Assembly (NCBI RefSeq): GCF_036226505.1
Contig: NZ_CP108484.1
Location: 7,597,501 to 7,661,500 of the forward strand
Source: Kitasatospora sp. NBC_01246
GTDB lineage: Bacteria; Actinomycetota; Actinomycetes; Streptomycetales; Streptomycetaceae
DNA length: 64,000 nt
Reading direction: 5' to 3'
Part shown: piece after piece, positions 34,570-42,958 of the stretch
Position numbering within the stretch: position 1 is the first letter of the stretch
Layout of the letters: each line of letters begins with the position of its first letter
Translations under genes and position numbers: made by a program
The notes under the pieces: model-generated
What the model was told of the DNA's origin: nothing
Database searches by the model: none
What the model saw: the letters and a program-made list of their open reading frames with translations, nothing else

Positions 34570-34598
34570 GGGCCGGTCTCGTCGGCCTGGTGGGTGGA

Positions 34599-34946
34599 TC
34601 AGGTGTCGGCTGCGGGTTCCTGCCCGGCGTCGCGGCGGAGCTGTTCGTTGATGCGCAGGGCTTCTTCGAGTTGGTCTTCGAGGATGATGATGCGGCAGGC
34701 GGCGTCGATGGGGGTGCCCTGGTCGACGAGGTCGCGGGCGCGCATGGCGATCCGTAGTTGATAGCGGGAGAAGCGGCGATGGCCGCCGTCGGAGCGCAGG
34801 GGTGTGATGAGGCCCTGGTCGCCGAGGGCGCGTAGGAAGCCGGGGGTGGTGCCGGTCATCTCGGCGGCGCGGCCCATGGTGTAGGCGGGGTAGTCGTCGT
34901 CGTCGAGGGAGTCGGGGGTATGCGGTCGAATGGCTGTCGTGGTCAC
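34599..34946 (-). CDS. Small MerR-family transcriptional regulator
   Basis: 115 residues from the GTG at 34946 with an AGAGG ribosome site. An acidic N terminus (DSLDDDDYPAYT) leads into a MerR winged helix-turn-helix (MGRAAEMTGTTPGFLRALGDQ, then GHRRFSRYQL) and a C-terminal helix (ILEDQLEEALRINEQLRRD). There is no effector domain. The frame remains open upstream through the leader, but the leader copies do not conserve that frame, so I take 34946 as the start. It follows hsp20 on the same strand. Confidence 0.85.
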   Translation of the reverse strand: MTTTAIRPHTPDSLDDDDYPAYTMGRAAEMTGTTPGFLRALGDQGLITPLRSDGGHRRFSRYQLRIAMRARDLVDQGTPIDAACRIIILEDQLEEALRINEQLRRDAGQEPAADT

Positions 34947-35657
34947 TGCACCTCTTCTAGTTGTTGTGCCCGGGGACGCGCTGAGGGGCCCCGGGGCCGT
35001 TGCGGCTCCCGGGGCCCCGAAGGGTTTTACACCATCTACCGGCTCTGGGGCCGGGGTCCTTGTGTCCGCACTGCCCCGGGGGAGGGGGTGTGCGGGGATC
35101 GCGTATGCGTGACCGGAAACCACCGTCCTTGCGTTGGGGTCTACGGAGTCCGCCCGGGCTGTTTCCTCACGGGCCGGGCGATCCTGATGGCGCGTTGTCC
35201 CTCCATTCATCCTCTGTACGGGCCGGTTACTGCGAACTGCGGTACTTCCCACTGCGTGGTAGTGCCAACTACCCGGTCCTGCTGCGGCGGTCCCTGGCGG
35301 TCCCGCCGACTCCGGCAGCCAGCCCCGTCGCCCGTCCTGCTCAACCTGCTCGGCTTGGAACCCCACTGCCGGACTCCCAGTGCGCGCGCCCGCAGCCTGG
35401 GCGCCTTCACCGGGATACCGCGTACTGCGACTGCCGGTACTGCCGAACTCAACTTCACCTACGAGTAGTGCACTTGCTGAACTGCGGTACCGCTCGGCGG
35501 TGGCCCCTGATACCTGCGGGCCACCCGGCCCGGCCGCCAGTCCCGTCGCCTACTGCACCATCCATGGCTTCAGAACCCTGCAACCGTGCCGACCTGCGCA
35601 CTTCTGAACTGCTGCCCGCCAGTTCGTGTCTGGCGGGTACCGCTTGATCTCGTCTAC
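34947..35657 (-). ncRNA. Structured leader RNA, right copy (precedes intact merR)
   Basis: About 710 nt between the promoter and the merR start. It carries the same ordered elements as the left copy: hairpin CGCCAG-(ACACGAA)-CTGGCG (35617-35635), whose outer pair is swapped relative to the left copy while the loop is unchanged; the GGCGACGGG module twice (35530-35549 and 35312-35331); the GGATCGC/GCGATCC closing helix; the 46-base identical core; a UUCG hairpin and an 11-bp GC hairpin (34985-35018) beside the start codon. I know of no named RNA family that fits, but could not search Rfam. Confidence 0.62.
34985..35018 (-). terminator. Attenuator-like GC hairpin in right leader
   Basis: An 11-bp stem (34985-34995 with 35008-35018) with an inner GCCG-CAA-CGGC stem-loop, about 40 nt before the merR GTG. 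As in the left copy, one strand can alternatively form a UUCG hairpin with the preceding CCC(C). This suits transcription attenuation of merR. Confidence 0.55.
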
Positions 35658-35664
35658 GAGAGAA

Positions 35665-35693
35665 ACACTAACCACGGTGCGCGGCAATGTCTA
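35665..35693 (-). promoter_or_regulatory. Promoter of merR leader (right copy)
   Basis: On the minus strand, TAGACA (35688-35693), a 17-bp spacer and TAGTGT (35665-35670). The same hexamers and spacer length are present in the left copy although the spacer sequence differs, which supports promoter function. Confidence 0.55.
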
Positions 35694-35775
35694 CTCCAGC
35701 GGGCATAGATTTTCCGCGCCGGTCGGGGAGGCAGTCTTCGCCCCGCAGGAGGCGGGGCGCCCCGCCTCGCCGCGG

Positions 35776-36207
35776 TCAGGCGGAGATGGCCTCGCGTTCG
35801 CCTTTCGCCGTGATGGCGATCTTGCGGGGGCGGGCCTTCTCGCTGATCGGCACGCGCACGCTCAGCACCCCCTGGTCGTAGTCGGCCTCGATCCGGTCGG
35901 TGTCCAATGCGTCGCCCAGGAACACCTGCCGGGAGAAACGGCCCAGCACCCGCTCGTCCGCCAGCACCTCCGCGCCCTGCGGCAGCCCGGACGCGCGCTC
36001 CGCGCGCACGGTCAGGGCGTTGCGCTCCACGTCCAGGTCGATGGTCTTCGGGTCGATGCCCGGCAGGTCCAGGCGCAGCACGAACACCTCGCCGTCGCGG
36101 TAGGCGACCAGCGGCATCCCCGCCGGCTGGGAGGCGGTACCGACCAACTGCTGGGTCAGCCGGTCCAGGTCGCGCATTCCGCGCAGGGAGTCGGTACGCA
36201 TCAACAA
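35776..36207 (-). CDS. Hsp20/alpha-crystallin small heat-shock protein
   Basis: 143 residues. The alpha-crystallin domain runs from VYRDGEVFVLRLDLPGIDPKTIDL-like strands through LGRFSRQVFLGDALD to GVLSVRVPISEKARPRKI (the I/V-x-I/V tail is weak). I choose the first TTG of TTG-TTG-ATG (protein start MLMRTDSLRG), 8 nt after a GAGGAG ribosome site, because streptomycete Hsp18 proteins begin MLMRTDP. A GTG at 36240 would add 11 residues. The merR leader promoter starts 80 bp downstream. Confidence 0.93.
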   Translation of the reverse strand: MLMRTDSLRGMRDLDRLTQQLVGTASQPAGMPLVAYRDGEVFVLRLDLPGIDPKTIDLDVERNALTVRAERASGLPQGAEVLADERVLGRFSRQVFLGDALDTDRIEADYDQGVLSVRVPISEKARPRKIAITAKGEREAISA

Positions 36208-36318
36208 AGGGATCAGCTCCTCACGGTCGTGAACGGTCACGGGTGCCCAGAGGCGCCATGGCGCCGGACCTGCCCGGCTCTGTCCTCCTGCCTGGGCACC
36301 TCGACGAGAAAGTTATAG

Positions 36319-36612
36319 CGACGCCAGAGCTTTCTTGACAAGCTGACGCTCAACTTTGGCGAGCTCGGTGCGCGCGACCTTCGGCGTGGCGAGGTCTGTG
36401 CGGCGAGCGTGTCGGACGTCGAGGACATCATGGTGGGTGAGACCCCGATCGAGGCGAGCGACGCCGTCGCGGCCGCGATCGGGGGCTACCGGCAGGCGAT
36501 GACCTACATCCAGCGCCTCACCGAGGCCGGCGAGGACTTCGCCTACGGCCAGGAACTGCTCGACGCGCTGCACTTCATGATGCGGGGCCACCACCTGCCC
36601 AAGCGCCGATGC
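36319..36612 (+). pseudogene. Fic-family protein fragment
   Basis: The frame encodes RRGEVCAASVSDVEDIMVG, ETPIEASDAVAAAIGGYRQA and then FAYGQELLDALHFMMRGHHL, which matches the N-terminal and mid region of Fic proteins (helix before the active site). A stop precedes it at 36316-36318, no start codon is placed sensibly, and the sequence drifts into an unrelated frame before the catalytic HPFxxGNGR motif. It is a decayed fragment. Confidence 0.6.
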
Positions 36613-36821
36613 CGCCGCCCACCAGGTCGAGCGGGTGGCGGACGAGGATGGCCGCTCGCCGCACGTGAGGGACGGACTCGTCCCGGTGCCGGCTGGGCCA
36701 CGCCCCATGTCGAGGGCGTTCACGCCCGCCGGGTGGAGCCCTGGCCACCGAGCCGGGTCCGGTTCGTCGCCCGCGGCGATTGATCGGGTGGCTTCTTGCC
36801 GGCCAGGGCTCTTGTTGTGCC

Positions 36822-38075
36822 TCAGAGCTCGCCGAGGGGAATCTTGGGATCCGTCAGGCGGTCGGCGTCCACCACGCGCTTGGAGACGATCAGTTCGCGG
36901 ATCGGGTCGGTGACGTCCCAGACGTTGACGTTCATCCCCGCGAGCACCCGGCCGTCGGCGAGCCAGAAGGCGATGAACTCGTTGGCCTTCACATCGCCGC
37001 GGAAGACCACCCGGTCGTAGCCGCCGGGCTCCACGTAGCCGGTGTACTCCATGCCGAGGTCGTACTGGTCGGTGAAGAAGTACGGCACCCGGTCGTACGG
37101 CGTGTCCTGGCCGAGCATCGCCCGCGCGGCGGTCTGCGGTTGGTTGAGTGCGTTGGCCCAGTGCTCAACCCGGATGTGGCGGCCGTACAGCGGGTGGAAG
37201 GCGTTGGCGACGTCGCCCGCCGCGTGGATGTCCGGGTCGGAGGTGCGCAGGTACTCGTCGGTCTTCACGCCGTTGTCGAGCGCCAGCCCGGCCGACTCGG
37301 CCAGCGCGGTGTCGGGGGCGACGCCGATGCCGACGATCACCGCGTCCGCCGCCACCGTCGTGCCGTCGCCGAGCCGGACGCCGGTGACCGTGCCGCCCTC
37401 GCCCGTCAACTCCTCCACCTGGGCGCCGAACCGCAGGTCCACGCCGTGGTCGCGGTGCAGGTCGGCGAAGACCTGGGCGACCTCGCGGCCGAGCACCCGC
37501 AGCAGCGGGAGCTCGGCCGCCTCCAGCACGGTGACCTCGGCACCCGCCGTCCGGGCCGCCGCCGCCGTCTCCAGTCCGATCCAGCCGGCCCCGATCACCA
37601 CGACCCGGGCACCCGGTACCAGCGCCGCCCTGATCCGGTCGCTGTCCTCCACCCGGCGCAGGTAGTGCACGCCGTCCTGCTCCGCGCCGGGTACCGGCAG
37701 CCGGCGCGGCACCGAACCGGTGGTGAGCAGCAGCTTCGCGTACTCGATCCGGCCGGCGTCGGCGAGCGTGACGGTGTGCGCGACCGGGTCGACCGAGGTG
37801 ACGGCGGTGCCGAGCCGCAGCGTGACGTCGTGGTCGGAGTACCACTGCGGCGGGTGGACGTAGATCTTCTCGCGCGGCGTCTTGCCGAGCAGATAGCCCT
37901 TGGAGAGCGGCGGCCGCTCGTACGGGCGCTCGTGCTCGGCGCCGATCAGGACGATGTCGCCCTGGTGGCCGGCCTCGCGCAGGGCCTCGGCCGCCTTCGC
38001 GCCGCCGAGGGAGGCGCCGACGATGACGTACGGGCGCCCGCGCCCGTCGGCCGTACCCGCTGTGTCCGTGCTCAT
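36822..38075 (-). CDS. FAD-dependent NAD(P)H:ferredoxin-type oxidoreductase
   Basis: 417 residues. FAD-binding motif YVIVGASLGGAKAAEALRE, the RPPLSKGYL segment typical of ferredoxin and putidaredoxin reductases, NAD(P)-binding VVVIGAGWIGLETAA, and the second FAD motif HAAGDVANAFHPLYGR. A reductase C-terminal domain follows. It probably supplies electrons to a ferredoxin; the P450-ferredoxin pair at 46-47.6 kb is the nearest candidate partner but lies 8 kb away. Confidence 0.93.
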   Translation of the reverse strand: MSTDTAGTADGRGRPYVIVGASLGGAKAAEALREAGHQGDIVLIGAEHERPYERPPLSKGYLLGKTPREKIYVHPPQWYSDHDVTLRLGTAVTSVDPVAHTVTLADAGRIEYAKLLLTTGSVPRRLPVPGAEQDGVHYLRRVEDSDRIRAALVPGARVVVIGAGWIGLETAAAARTAGAEVTVLEAAELPLLRVLGREVAQVFADLHRDHGVDLRFGAQVEELTGEGGTVTGVRLGDGTTVAADAVIVGIGVAPDTALAESAGLALDNGVKTDEYLRTSDPDIHAAGDVANAFHPLYGRHIRVEHWANALNQPQTAARAMLGQDTPYDRVPYFFTDQYDLGMEYTGYVEPGGYDRVVFRGDVKANEFIAFWLADGRVLAGMNVNVWDVTDPIRELIVSKRVVDADRLTDPKIPLGEL

Positions 38076-38266
38076 GCTGAACTCCTCGCTCTCCGGCCGG
38101 AATCACGGACAGCCTGCCGCCGGTCGGAGGGCCTGTCGAGGCCACGCCAGGCGCGCCGCGACAGGCTCCCCCGAACGGGTGAAGCGAGGGCGTTCGGGGT
38201 TTGCGGCGGCCAGCAGGCGGACGTGAGGGCGCCCCGCGTAAGGGCACCTGCGTCAGGGCACCCGCG

Positions 38267-38704
38267 TCACGGCGTGTGCGTCATCGCCTCGCGGACCAGT
38301 GCGGTGTCGACGAACTGCTCGAAGCGGACGATCCGGCCGCCGCGCACCGTGAAGTGGTGGGCCACCCGGACGTCGAGCGGTCGGCGGGTGGCCCGGTTGA
38401 CCGCGGTGTAGCGGGCCAGCACTACGACGTTCTCGCCGGCCACCACGTAGCTGTCGTCGTGGGCCGTCCAGTCCTCCCAGTCGGCGGCCAGCCGCTCCAT
38501 CACGCCGCCGGTGACGCCCTTCGGTGTCCGGTAGGTGCCGCCCAGCGGGAAGCCGGCCATCTCCGTCCACTCGACGTCCTCGGCCAGGGTGGCCCGCAGC
38601 GCGGCCAGATCGCCGCGTGCCGAGGCCAGGTACTGGCGGCGCACCACGTCCGCGGGCGCGTCGGACTCGGCGAACGACATCTCGGACCTCGGGATCTCGA
38701 TCAT
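38267..38704 (-). CDS. SnoaL-like (NTF2-fold) protein
   Basis: 145 residues. The cone-shaped NTF2 fold is suggested by VVRRQYLASARGDLAALRATLAEDVEWTE and VAHHFTVRGGRIVRFEQFVDT. A downstream in-frame ATG at 38680 (MSFAESDAP) has a better placed GAGG ribosome site and may be the true start. It lies 6 bp from the MBL hydrolase gene, likely in one operon. SnoaL-like proteins may be polyketide cyclases, isomerases or hydrolases; no active-site assignment is safe. Confidence 0.82.
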   Translation of the reverse strand: MIEIPRSEMSFAESDAPADVVRRQYLASARGDLAALRATLAEDVEWTEMAGFPLGGTYRTPKGVTGGVMERLAADWEDWTAHDDSYVVAGENVVVLARYTAVNRATRRPLDVRVAHHFTVRGGRIVRFEQFVDTALVREAMTHTP

Positions 38705-38710
38705 CGCGGC

Positions 38711-39514
38711 TCAGCCCCAGACCATCTCGCCCTTGGCGACCTTCGTACCGAGGTCGACCGCCAGTGCCATGCCCAGCCCCGGGTAGCGGTGCTCCAGCGC
38801 CTCCTTGGCGGCGGCCGCGTCGGGGGCCCGGCCGATCTCGGTCTCGAAGGAGCGCAGGTAGTCGCGGGTGTGCGCGATCGCCGTGGTGTCGGTGGGCGCG
38901 TCGGCGGTCCGGTGGCCCGCCACCACGAACTCCGGCTCCAGCGCCTCCATGCCGTCCAGCAGGTCGATCCAGGCACCCCGCTGCGCCGGGGTCGGGGTGT
39001 CGGCGGTCCAGACGTGCAGGCCCTCGAAGAGCAGGACCCCGCCGAGGAGCGCCCGGTGGTGGTGCTGCCAGAGGTAGTGCCGGTCCGGCAGGTGGAAGTC
39101 GGCGCCGCGCAGTTCGAACCGGTGTCCCTCGAAGACGAGCTCGTCACCGTGCAGCGGCTCCGGCCGCACCAGGCGGGTCGGCAGCTCCGGTCCGAGGTGC
39201 GCCCAGGCCTTGAGCTTGCCCTCGTAGGACTCCTGGATGTGCTCGACGGTGGACGCCGTGGCCAGGAACCGCGCCTGCGGGAAGGCGTCCTGCACCTCCT
39301 GCGCGCCGAAGTAGAAGTCCGGGTCGCCGTGGCTGACGAACACCGTGGTCAGCCGCTTGCCCGAGGCCCGGATCCGGTCGACCAGCCGGCGCCCGTCGGA
39401 GCGGGTGAACCCGGCGTCCACCAGCAGGGCGTCGTCGGGCCCGGTCACCAGCACGGAGGTCTTGTTGAGCGAGCTGTCGGGGCTGTCGATGACCTCGAAG
39501 TCGAGTGAGCTCAT
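38711..39514 (-). CDS. MBL-fold metallo-hydrolase
   Basis: 267 residues. Fold landmarks are SVLVTGPDDALLVDAGF and the metal motif region TVFVSHGDPDFYFGAQEV, where the usual HxHxDH reads H-G-D-P-D-F; later candidates are the HHHRALLGG and FVVAGHR segments. The altered first motif means metal content is uncertain. An AAGGA ribosome site precedes the ATG. It is the first gene of a pair with the SnoaL-like protein. Confidence 0.88.
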   Translation of the reverse strand: MSSLDFEVIDSPDSSLNKTSVLVTGPDDALLVDAGFTRSDGRRLVDRIRASGKRLTTVFVSHGDPDFYFGAQEVQDAFPQARFLATASTVEHIQESYEGKLKAWAHLGPELPTRLVRPEPLHGDELVFEGHRFELRGADFHLPDRHYLWQHHHRALLGGVLLFEGLHVWTADTPTPAQRGAWIDLLDGMEALEPEFVVAGHRTADAPTDTTAIAHTRDYLRSFETEIGRAPDAAAAKEALEHRYPGLGMALAVDLGTKVAKGEMVWG

Positions 39515-39620
39515 GCGGGTGTCCTTCCTCGGGCCGGGCCGGCCGCCGTGCAGCGCGCGCGTCGCCGCCCAGCATCGGCGACCGGAGCGCGGCCCGCACC
39601 TCGGGCGGGAGCCGGACCGC

Positions 39621-40202
39621 TCACCGGCCCCGCGGGTCGGGGCGGCTCCAGAGGGTGAGGTCGCTGCTGGTGGCCACGGCCAGGGTCCGCCCCGAGGGGG
39701 AGAACCCGGCGGCGCGGAAGGTCGACCAGGAGGAGTGGAACACCTGCCACCAGGTCTCGCCGTGGTCGCCGGTGTACGGTCCGCCGCCGGTGCAGAGCAG
39801 GACCCGCTCGTTGGGCCATTCCGGGACGAGCACCTCGACGTGCCAGCCGTCGTCGGTACCGGTGTGCAGGCCGCCGCCGTGGAGGCCGGCCACCGGGACG
39901 CGGACGTCGGCGACCGGGCCGATGCCGGGGCAGGCGAGGTCCGGACCGTCCGGCTCCTCCTCGGGGTCGTACACCCGGGCGATCTTCTCGCCGGTCGTCG
40001 CGTCGAAGAGGCCGTGCCCGGCGGTCGAGACCGCCAGGACGAGGTCGTGGCCGGTGGCCGGGTCGGTGGCGAAGCCGATCCCGAGCAGCCCGCCGACCGC
40101 GATCATGCCGGGACCGACGGGCTGCCAGGGCGCCGGCGGCGGCGTGACGGTGGCGGCGAGGAAGCGGTCGCGGAGCTGCTGCTGGAAGACGGTGACGGCC
40201 AT
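39621..40202 (-). CDS. Hypothetical protein (beta-rich, no recognised family)
   Basis: 193 residues with many Gly/Trp/Asp turns (GIGFATDPATGHDLVLAVST, GDHGETWWQVFHSSW, FSPSGRTLAVATSSDLTLW). These resemble propeller-like blades, but I cannot place it in a family. It lies 26 bp downstream of the MFS gene and is probably co-transcribed. Confidence 0.7.
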   Translation of the reverse strand: MAVTVFQQQLRDRFLAATVTPPPAPWQPVGPGMIAVGGLLGIGFATDPATGHDLVLAVSTAGHGLFDATTGEKIARVYDPEEEPDGPDLACPGIGPVADVRVPVAGLHGGGLHTGTDDGWHVEVLVPEWPNERVLLCTGGGPYTGDHGETWWQVFHSSWSTFRAAGFSPSGRTLAVATSSDLTLWSRPDPRGR

Positions 40203-40228
40203 GGGGGGATCCTCCCACCGCCGACCGG

Positions 40229-41560
40229 TCACCCCGGCGGAGCCAGCCTGGTCACCGCCCCGGCCGCGAGCAGGGTGGCGGCCGCCAGCGCGGGCCAGAG
40301 CACGCCCGGCCCGGCGGCCAGCAGCGCGGTCAGCACGGCCGGGGCCAGCGCGCGGCCGACGCCCGTCGACAGCTCCCAGCGGGCGAGCGCCCGCCCGAGC
40401 AGCCGGGGCGGCGCGACGGCGGCGACCAGGGCCGTCCCCGAGCCGCTGTAGAGGATCTCGCCCAGCGTGAACAGCACCGAGACGGCCGCCACGGTGGCCG
40501 CACCAGCGGTGCCGCCGATCGCCCACGCCGCCCAGAAACCCAGGTAGGAGAGCGCCAGGACCGCTCCGGCGGAGGCCAGCACGGCCCGTCGCGAACGGCG
40601 GGCGAGCCGGAGCACGATCGCGAGCTGAAGCGTGATCACCAGCACGGTGTTGCCCACGAACACCCCGGAGGACCAGGCCGGGGACGCGTGCAGATGGAGG
40701 ACCAGCAGCGCGGGCAGGGCGACCTCCAGGACGTCGAAGCAGAACGCGTAGGGGAGGGCGGCGATGCTGAGCAGGCCGATCCGGCGCAGCACCGGAGCCG
40801 CGGCGGAGCCGGCCGTCGGGTCGGGGGCCCGGTCGGCGGCCAGGGCCGGGTCCGGTGCGGTGGCCGGTGCGGGGCTCGGGGCAGCCGCGGCGCCGGGGTC
40901 GGTGACCCGGAGCGAGTGCACCAGCGCCGCCGCGACCAGGCACGCGGCGGCCGTCGCCCCGGCCAGCAGCCGGATCGCGCCCGACCCGCCGGTCACCGCC
41001 AGGGTGGCGAGCAGCGCGCCCGCACCCAGACCCGCGTTGCGCAGCGTCCGCCCGGCGGCCAGCGCGGCGTCCCGGGTGCGCCCCTCGGTGAGGGTGCTGA
41101 CCAGCGCCGCGTGGGTGGTCGGCCAGTTCTGGCCGCCGATGCCGAGCAGCACGGCGGCCGCCGTGAACCCGCCGAGGCCGTCCGCGGACAGCAGCACCAC
41201 CGAGCCCACCGCCCTGATCAGCAGGGTCGCCGCCGCCGGGAGGCTGCGCGCGCCGCGGTCGATCCAGCGGCCGGTCAGCGGGAGCACCAGCAGGCCCGCC
41301 AGCAGACCGGCGGAGAGCGCGAGGCCGACCGTGCCCGCGCCGAGCCGCAGCACCCCGATGCCGTAGAGGAGCATGAACGGGCGGAGCAGACCGGTGCCGA
41401 GCGCGTCCACCAGCAGCGCGGTGGCGTAGCGGAGGCCACCGGCGGCGGTGAGCAGCGCCAGCAGGGCGGCCGGCCCGGGCCGGGCGGCGGTCGGGCCCGG
41501 CGGCCGGCCGGCCCGGGCGGAGGCCTCTGCGGAGCGGGACTTCTGCTGGAGCTGGTTCAT
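40229..41560 (-). CDS. MFS transporter
   Basis: 443 residues, 12 hydrophobic segments, starting MNQLQQKSRS. The loop motif LPLTGRWIDRGARSLPAAA is MFS-like. An Ala/Pro/Asp-rich cytoplasmic loop sits in the middle (about residue 215-245). It is divergent from an ArsR-type regulator, with a 9-bp-arm operator between the two genes, so efflux under repressor control is likely. Substrate unknown. Confidence 0.9.
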   Translation of the reverse strand: MNQLQQKSRSAEASARAGRPPGPTAARPGPAALLALLTAAGGLRYATALLVDALGTGLLRPFMLLYGIGVLRLGAGTVGLALSAGLLAGLLVLPLTGRWIDRGARSLPAAATLLIRAVGSVVLLSADGLGGFTAAAVLLGIGGQNWPTTHAALVSTLTEGRTRDAALAAGRTLRNAGLGAGALLATLAVTGGSGAIRLLAGATAAACLVAAALVHSLRVTDPGAAAAPSPAPATAPDPALAADRAPDPTAGSAAAPVLRRIGLLSIAALPYAFCFDVLEVALPALLVLHLHASPAWSSGVFVGNTVLVITLQLAIVLRLARRSRRAVLASAGAVLALSYLGFWAAWAIGGTAGAATVAAVSVLFTLGEILYSGSGTALVAAVAPPRLLGRALARWELSTGVGRALAPAVLTALLAAGPGVLWPALAAATLLAAGAVTRLAPPG

Positions 41561-41599
41561 GGCCGGTACCGTGCGGCCGCGCACCGCCCCGCAGCACGC

Positions 41600-41622
41600 C
41601 GATTGACGACTCCCGTCAATCG
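41600..41622. promoter_or_regulatory. Operator between MFS gene and ArsR-type regulator
   Basis: A perfect inverted repeat with 9-bp arms (CGATTGACG / CGTCAATCG) and a 5-bp spacer, midway in the 101-bp divergent intergenic region. Symmetry, size and position fit a dimeric winged-helix repressor site. Confidence 0.65.
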
Positions 41623-41661
41623 ACGGCGCTGCCGTCGTGACGGGCTGGCAGGATCACCGGA

Positions 41662-42756
41662 GTGAGCCTCAGCATCGACATCACCGCGCTGCCCGACGAC
41701 CGCGTCTTCTTCACCCCCTCGCCGCTGGCCGAGCTGAGCTCGATGCTGCACGTCCTCGCCGAGCCCGCGCACCACCCCGGGCTGCACGGCTGGGCGGCGA
41801 GCACGGCCGCCTCGCTCCCCCCGGAGCTGTCCGAACGCCTCTCCGAGGCCGACTTCCTCTGGCGCTCCTCGCGGGCCGACTTCCTCGTCCCGGGTCGGCC
41901 GGGGGCCACCCTGGCCGAGGAGCTGGACGCCGTCGACCGGATCGACGACGAGCTGTACGTCCGGGCGGCCTCCTTCATGACCTGCGGGACGTCCCGGCTC
42001 TCCGAGCGGCGCGACTCGCCGCTCAGCGACCCCGTGGCGCAGGAGCGGGCCCGGGAGCTCGCGATGGCCCGGGGCCCTCGCCAGGCGGCCTTCGCCGACC
42101 GGCTGTTCGCCGACCCGCCGGCCGTCCGGGCCCTGCTCCGCCGGCTGCTGGAGGACTGCGGGGAGGCGTTCTTCGCGGCTGCCTGGCGCCGGGTGCTGCC
42201 GGACCTCGCGGCCGACGCCCGGCACAAGGCGGACCGGCTGGCCCGGCACGGCCTCGGCAGCGCCCTGGCGGCGGTGTCCTCCTCGATCGCCCTGGAGGAG
42301 CGGGCGGACGGGCGGCGGCGGATCGTCATCGACAAGCTGCAGGACAGCGCCACCCGGTCCGACGCCGGGGGAGTGACCTTCGTGCCGACCGCCTTCGGGC
42401 ACCCGCACCTGCTGGTGGTGCACGAGCCCGGGTGGCGGCCGGTGGTGCAGTACCCGATCGCGGAGGGCGGGCTGCCCGAGCCGGTCTCGCTCGCCGTGGT
42501 GCAGCAGCGGTTGGAGGCGCTGGCCCACCCGGTCCGGCTCCGGCTCGCCCGCACGATGGCGCGCGGTCCGCACACCACGGGGGAGCTGGCGGCGGCCTGG
42601 CAGCTCAGCGCGCCGGAGGTGTCGCGGCACCTGGCGGTGCTGCGTCGGGCCGGGCTGCTCACCACCCGGCGGCGCGGGCGGTACATGCTGTACCAGCTCG
42701 ACCTGGCGGGCAGTGCCCGGCTGGGCTCGGACCTGCTGGAGGCGGTGCTGCGCTGA
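41662..42756 (+). CDS. DUF5937/ArsR-type winged-helix regulator
   Basis: 364 residues from a GTG start. The N-terminal ~250 residues resemble the DUF5937 region (DDRVFFTPSPLAELSSMLHVL). The C terminus is an ArsR winged helix: LEALAHPVRLRLARTMARGP, TTGELAAAWQLSAPEVSRHL, RRAGLLTTRRRGRYMLYQLD. No metal-binding cysteine motif is seen in the DNA-binding helix. It probably represses the divergent MFS gene through the 41600-41622 site. Confidence 0.9.
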   Translation: MSLSIDITALPDDRVFFTPSPLAELSSMLHVLAEPAHHPGLHGWAASTAASLPPELSERLSEADFLWRSSRADFLVPGRPGATLAEELDAVDRIDDELYVRAASFMTCGTSRLSERRDSPLSDPVAQERARELAMARGPRQAAFADRLFADPPAVRALLRRLLEDCGEAFFAAAWRRVLPDLAADARHKADRLARHGLGSALAAVSSSIALEERADGRRRIVIDKLQDSATRSDAGGVTFVPTAFGHPHLLVVHEPGWRPVVQYPIAEGGLPEPVSLAVVQQRLEALAHPVRLRLARTMARGPHTTGELAAAWQLSAPEVSRHLAVLRRAGLLTTRRRGRYMLYQLDLAGSARLGSDLLEAVLR

Positions 42757-42760
42757 CGGT

Positions 42761-42793
42761 GCGGTGCCGGCGCGGTGCCGGCGCGGTGCCGGC
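42761..42793. repeat. Three 11-bp tandem repeats
   Basis: GCGGTGCCGGC occurs three times head to tail just after the regulator stop codon. Simple-sequence expansion; no function seen. Confidence 0.8.
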
Positions 42794-42958
42794 GCGAGGG
42801 AGGGCCCCGGGACCGGACAGGACGGGACGGACCGGCGGGTCGTCGGCGGTGGTGCGTCGGGGGCGCGCGGGCCGGGGAGGGGCGTGCGACGTGCGGCGCA
42901 CCACCGATCGGGGCCGACGGGTGGGAACAGGCGGCCGAACGACGGTGTTCGACCGGGC

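Larger units (their letters stand above)
33796..35714. repeat. Large imperfect inverted repeat: two converging copies of a merR leader
   Basis: Left arm 33796-34350 (plus strand) and right arm about 34940-35714 (minus strand) are diverged copies of the same sequence: promoter, leader RNA and start-codon region. They face each other across the merR gene and a truncated copy. The right arm is longer because one internal module occurs twice. Identity is patchy, with one 46-base segment fully conserved. Confidence 0.85.

Noticed and set aside
34947..35366. 140-codon N-terminal extension of the MerR frame
   Set aside because: The other leader copy carries indels that break this frame while keeping the RNA hairpins, so it is not coding.
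33796..35714. Insertion sequence or transposon from the large inverted repeat
   Set aside because: There is no transposase, the arms contain promoter and leader elements of a merR gene, and no target-site duplication is evident.
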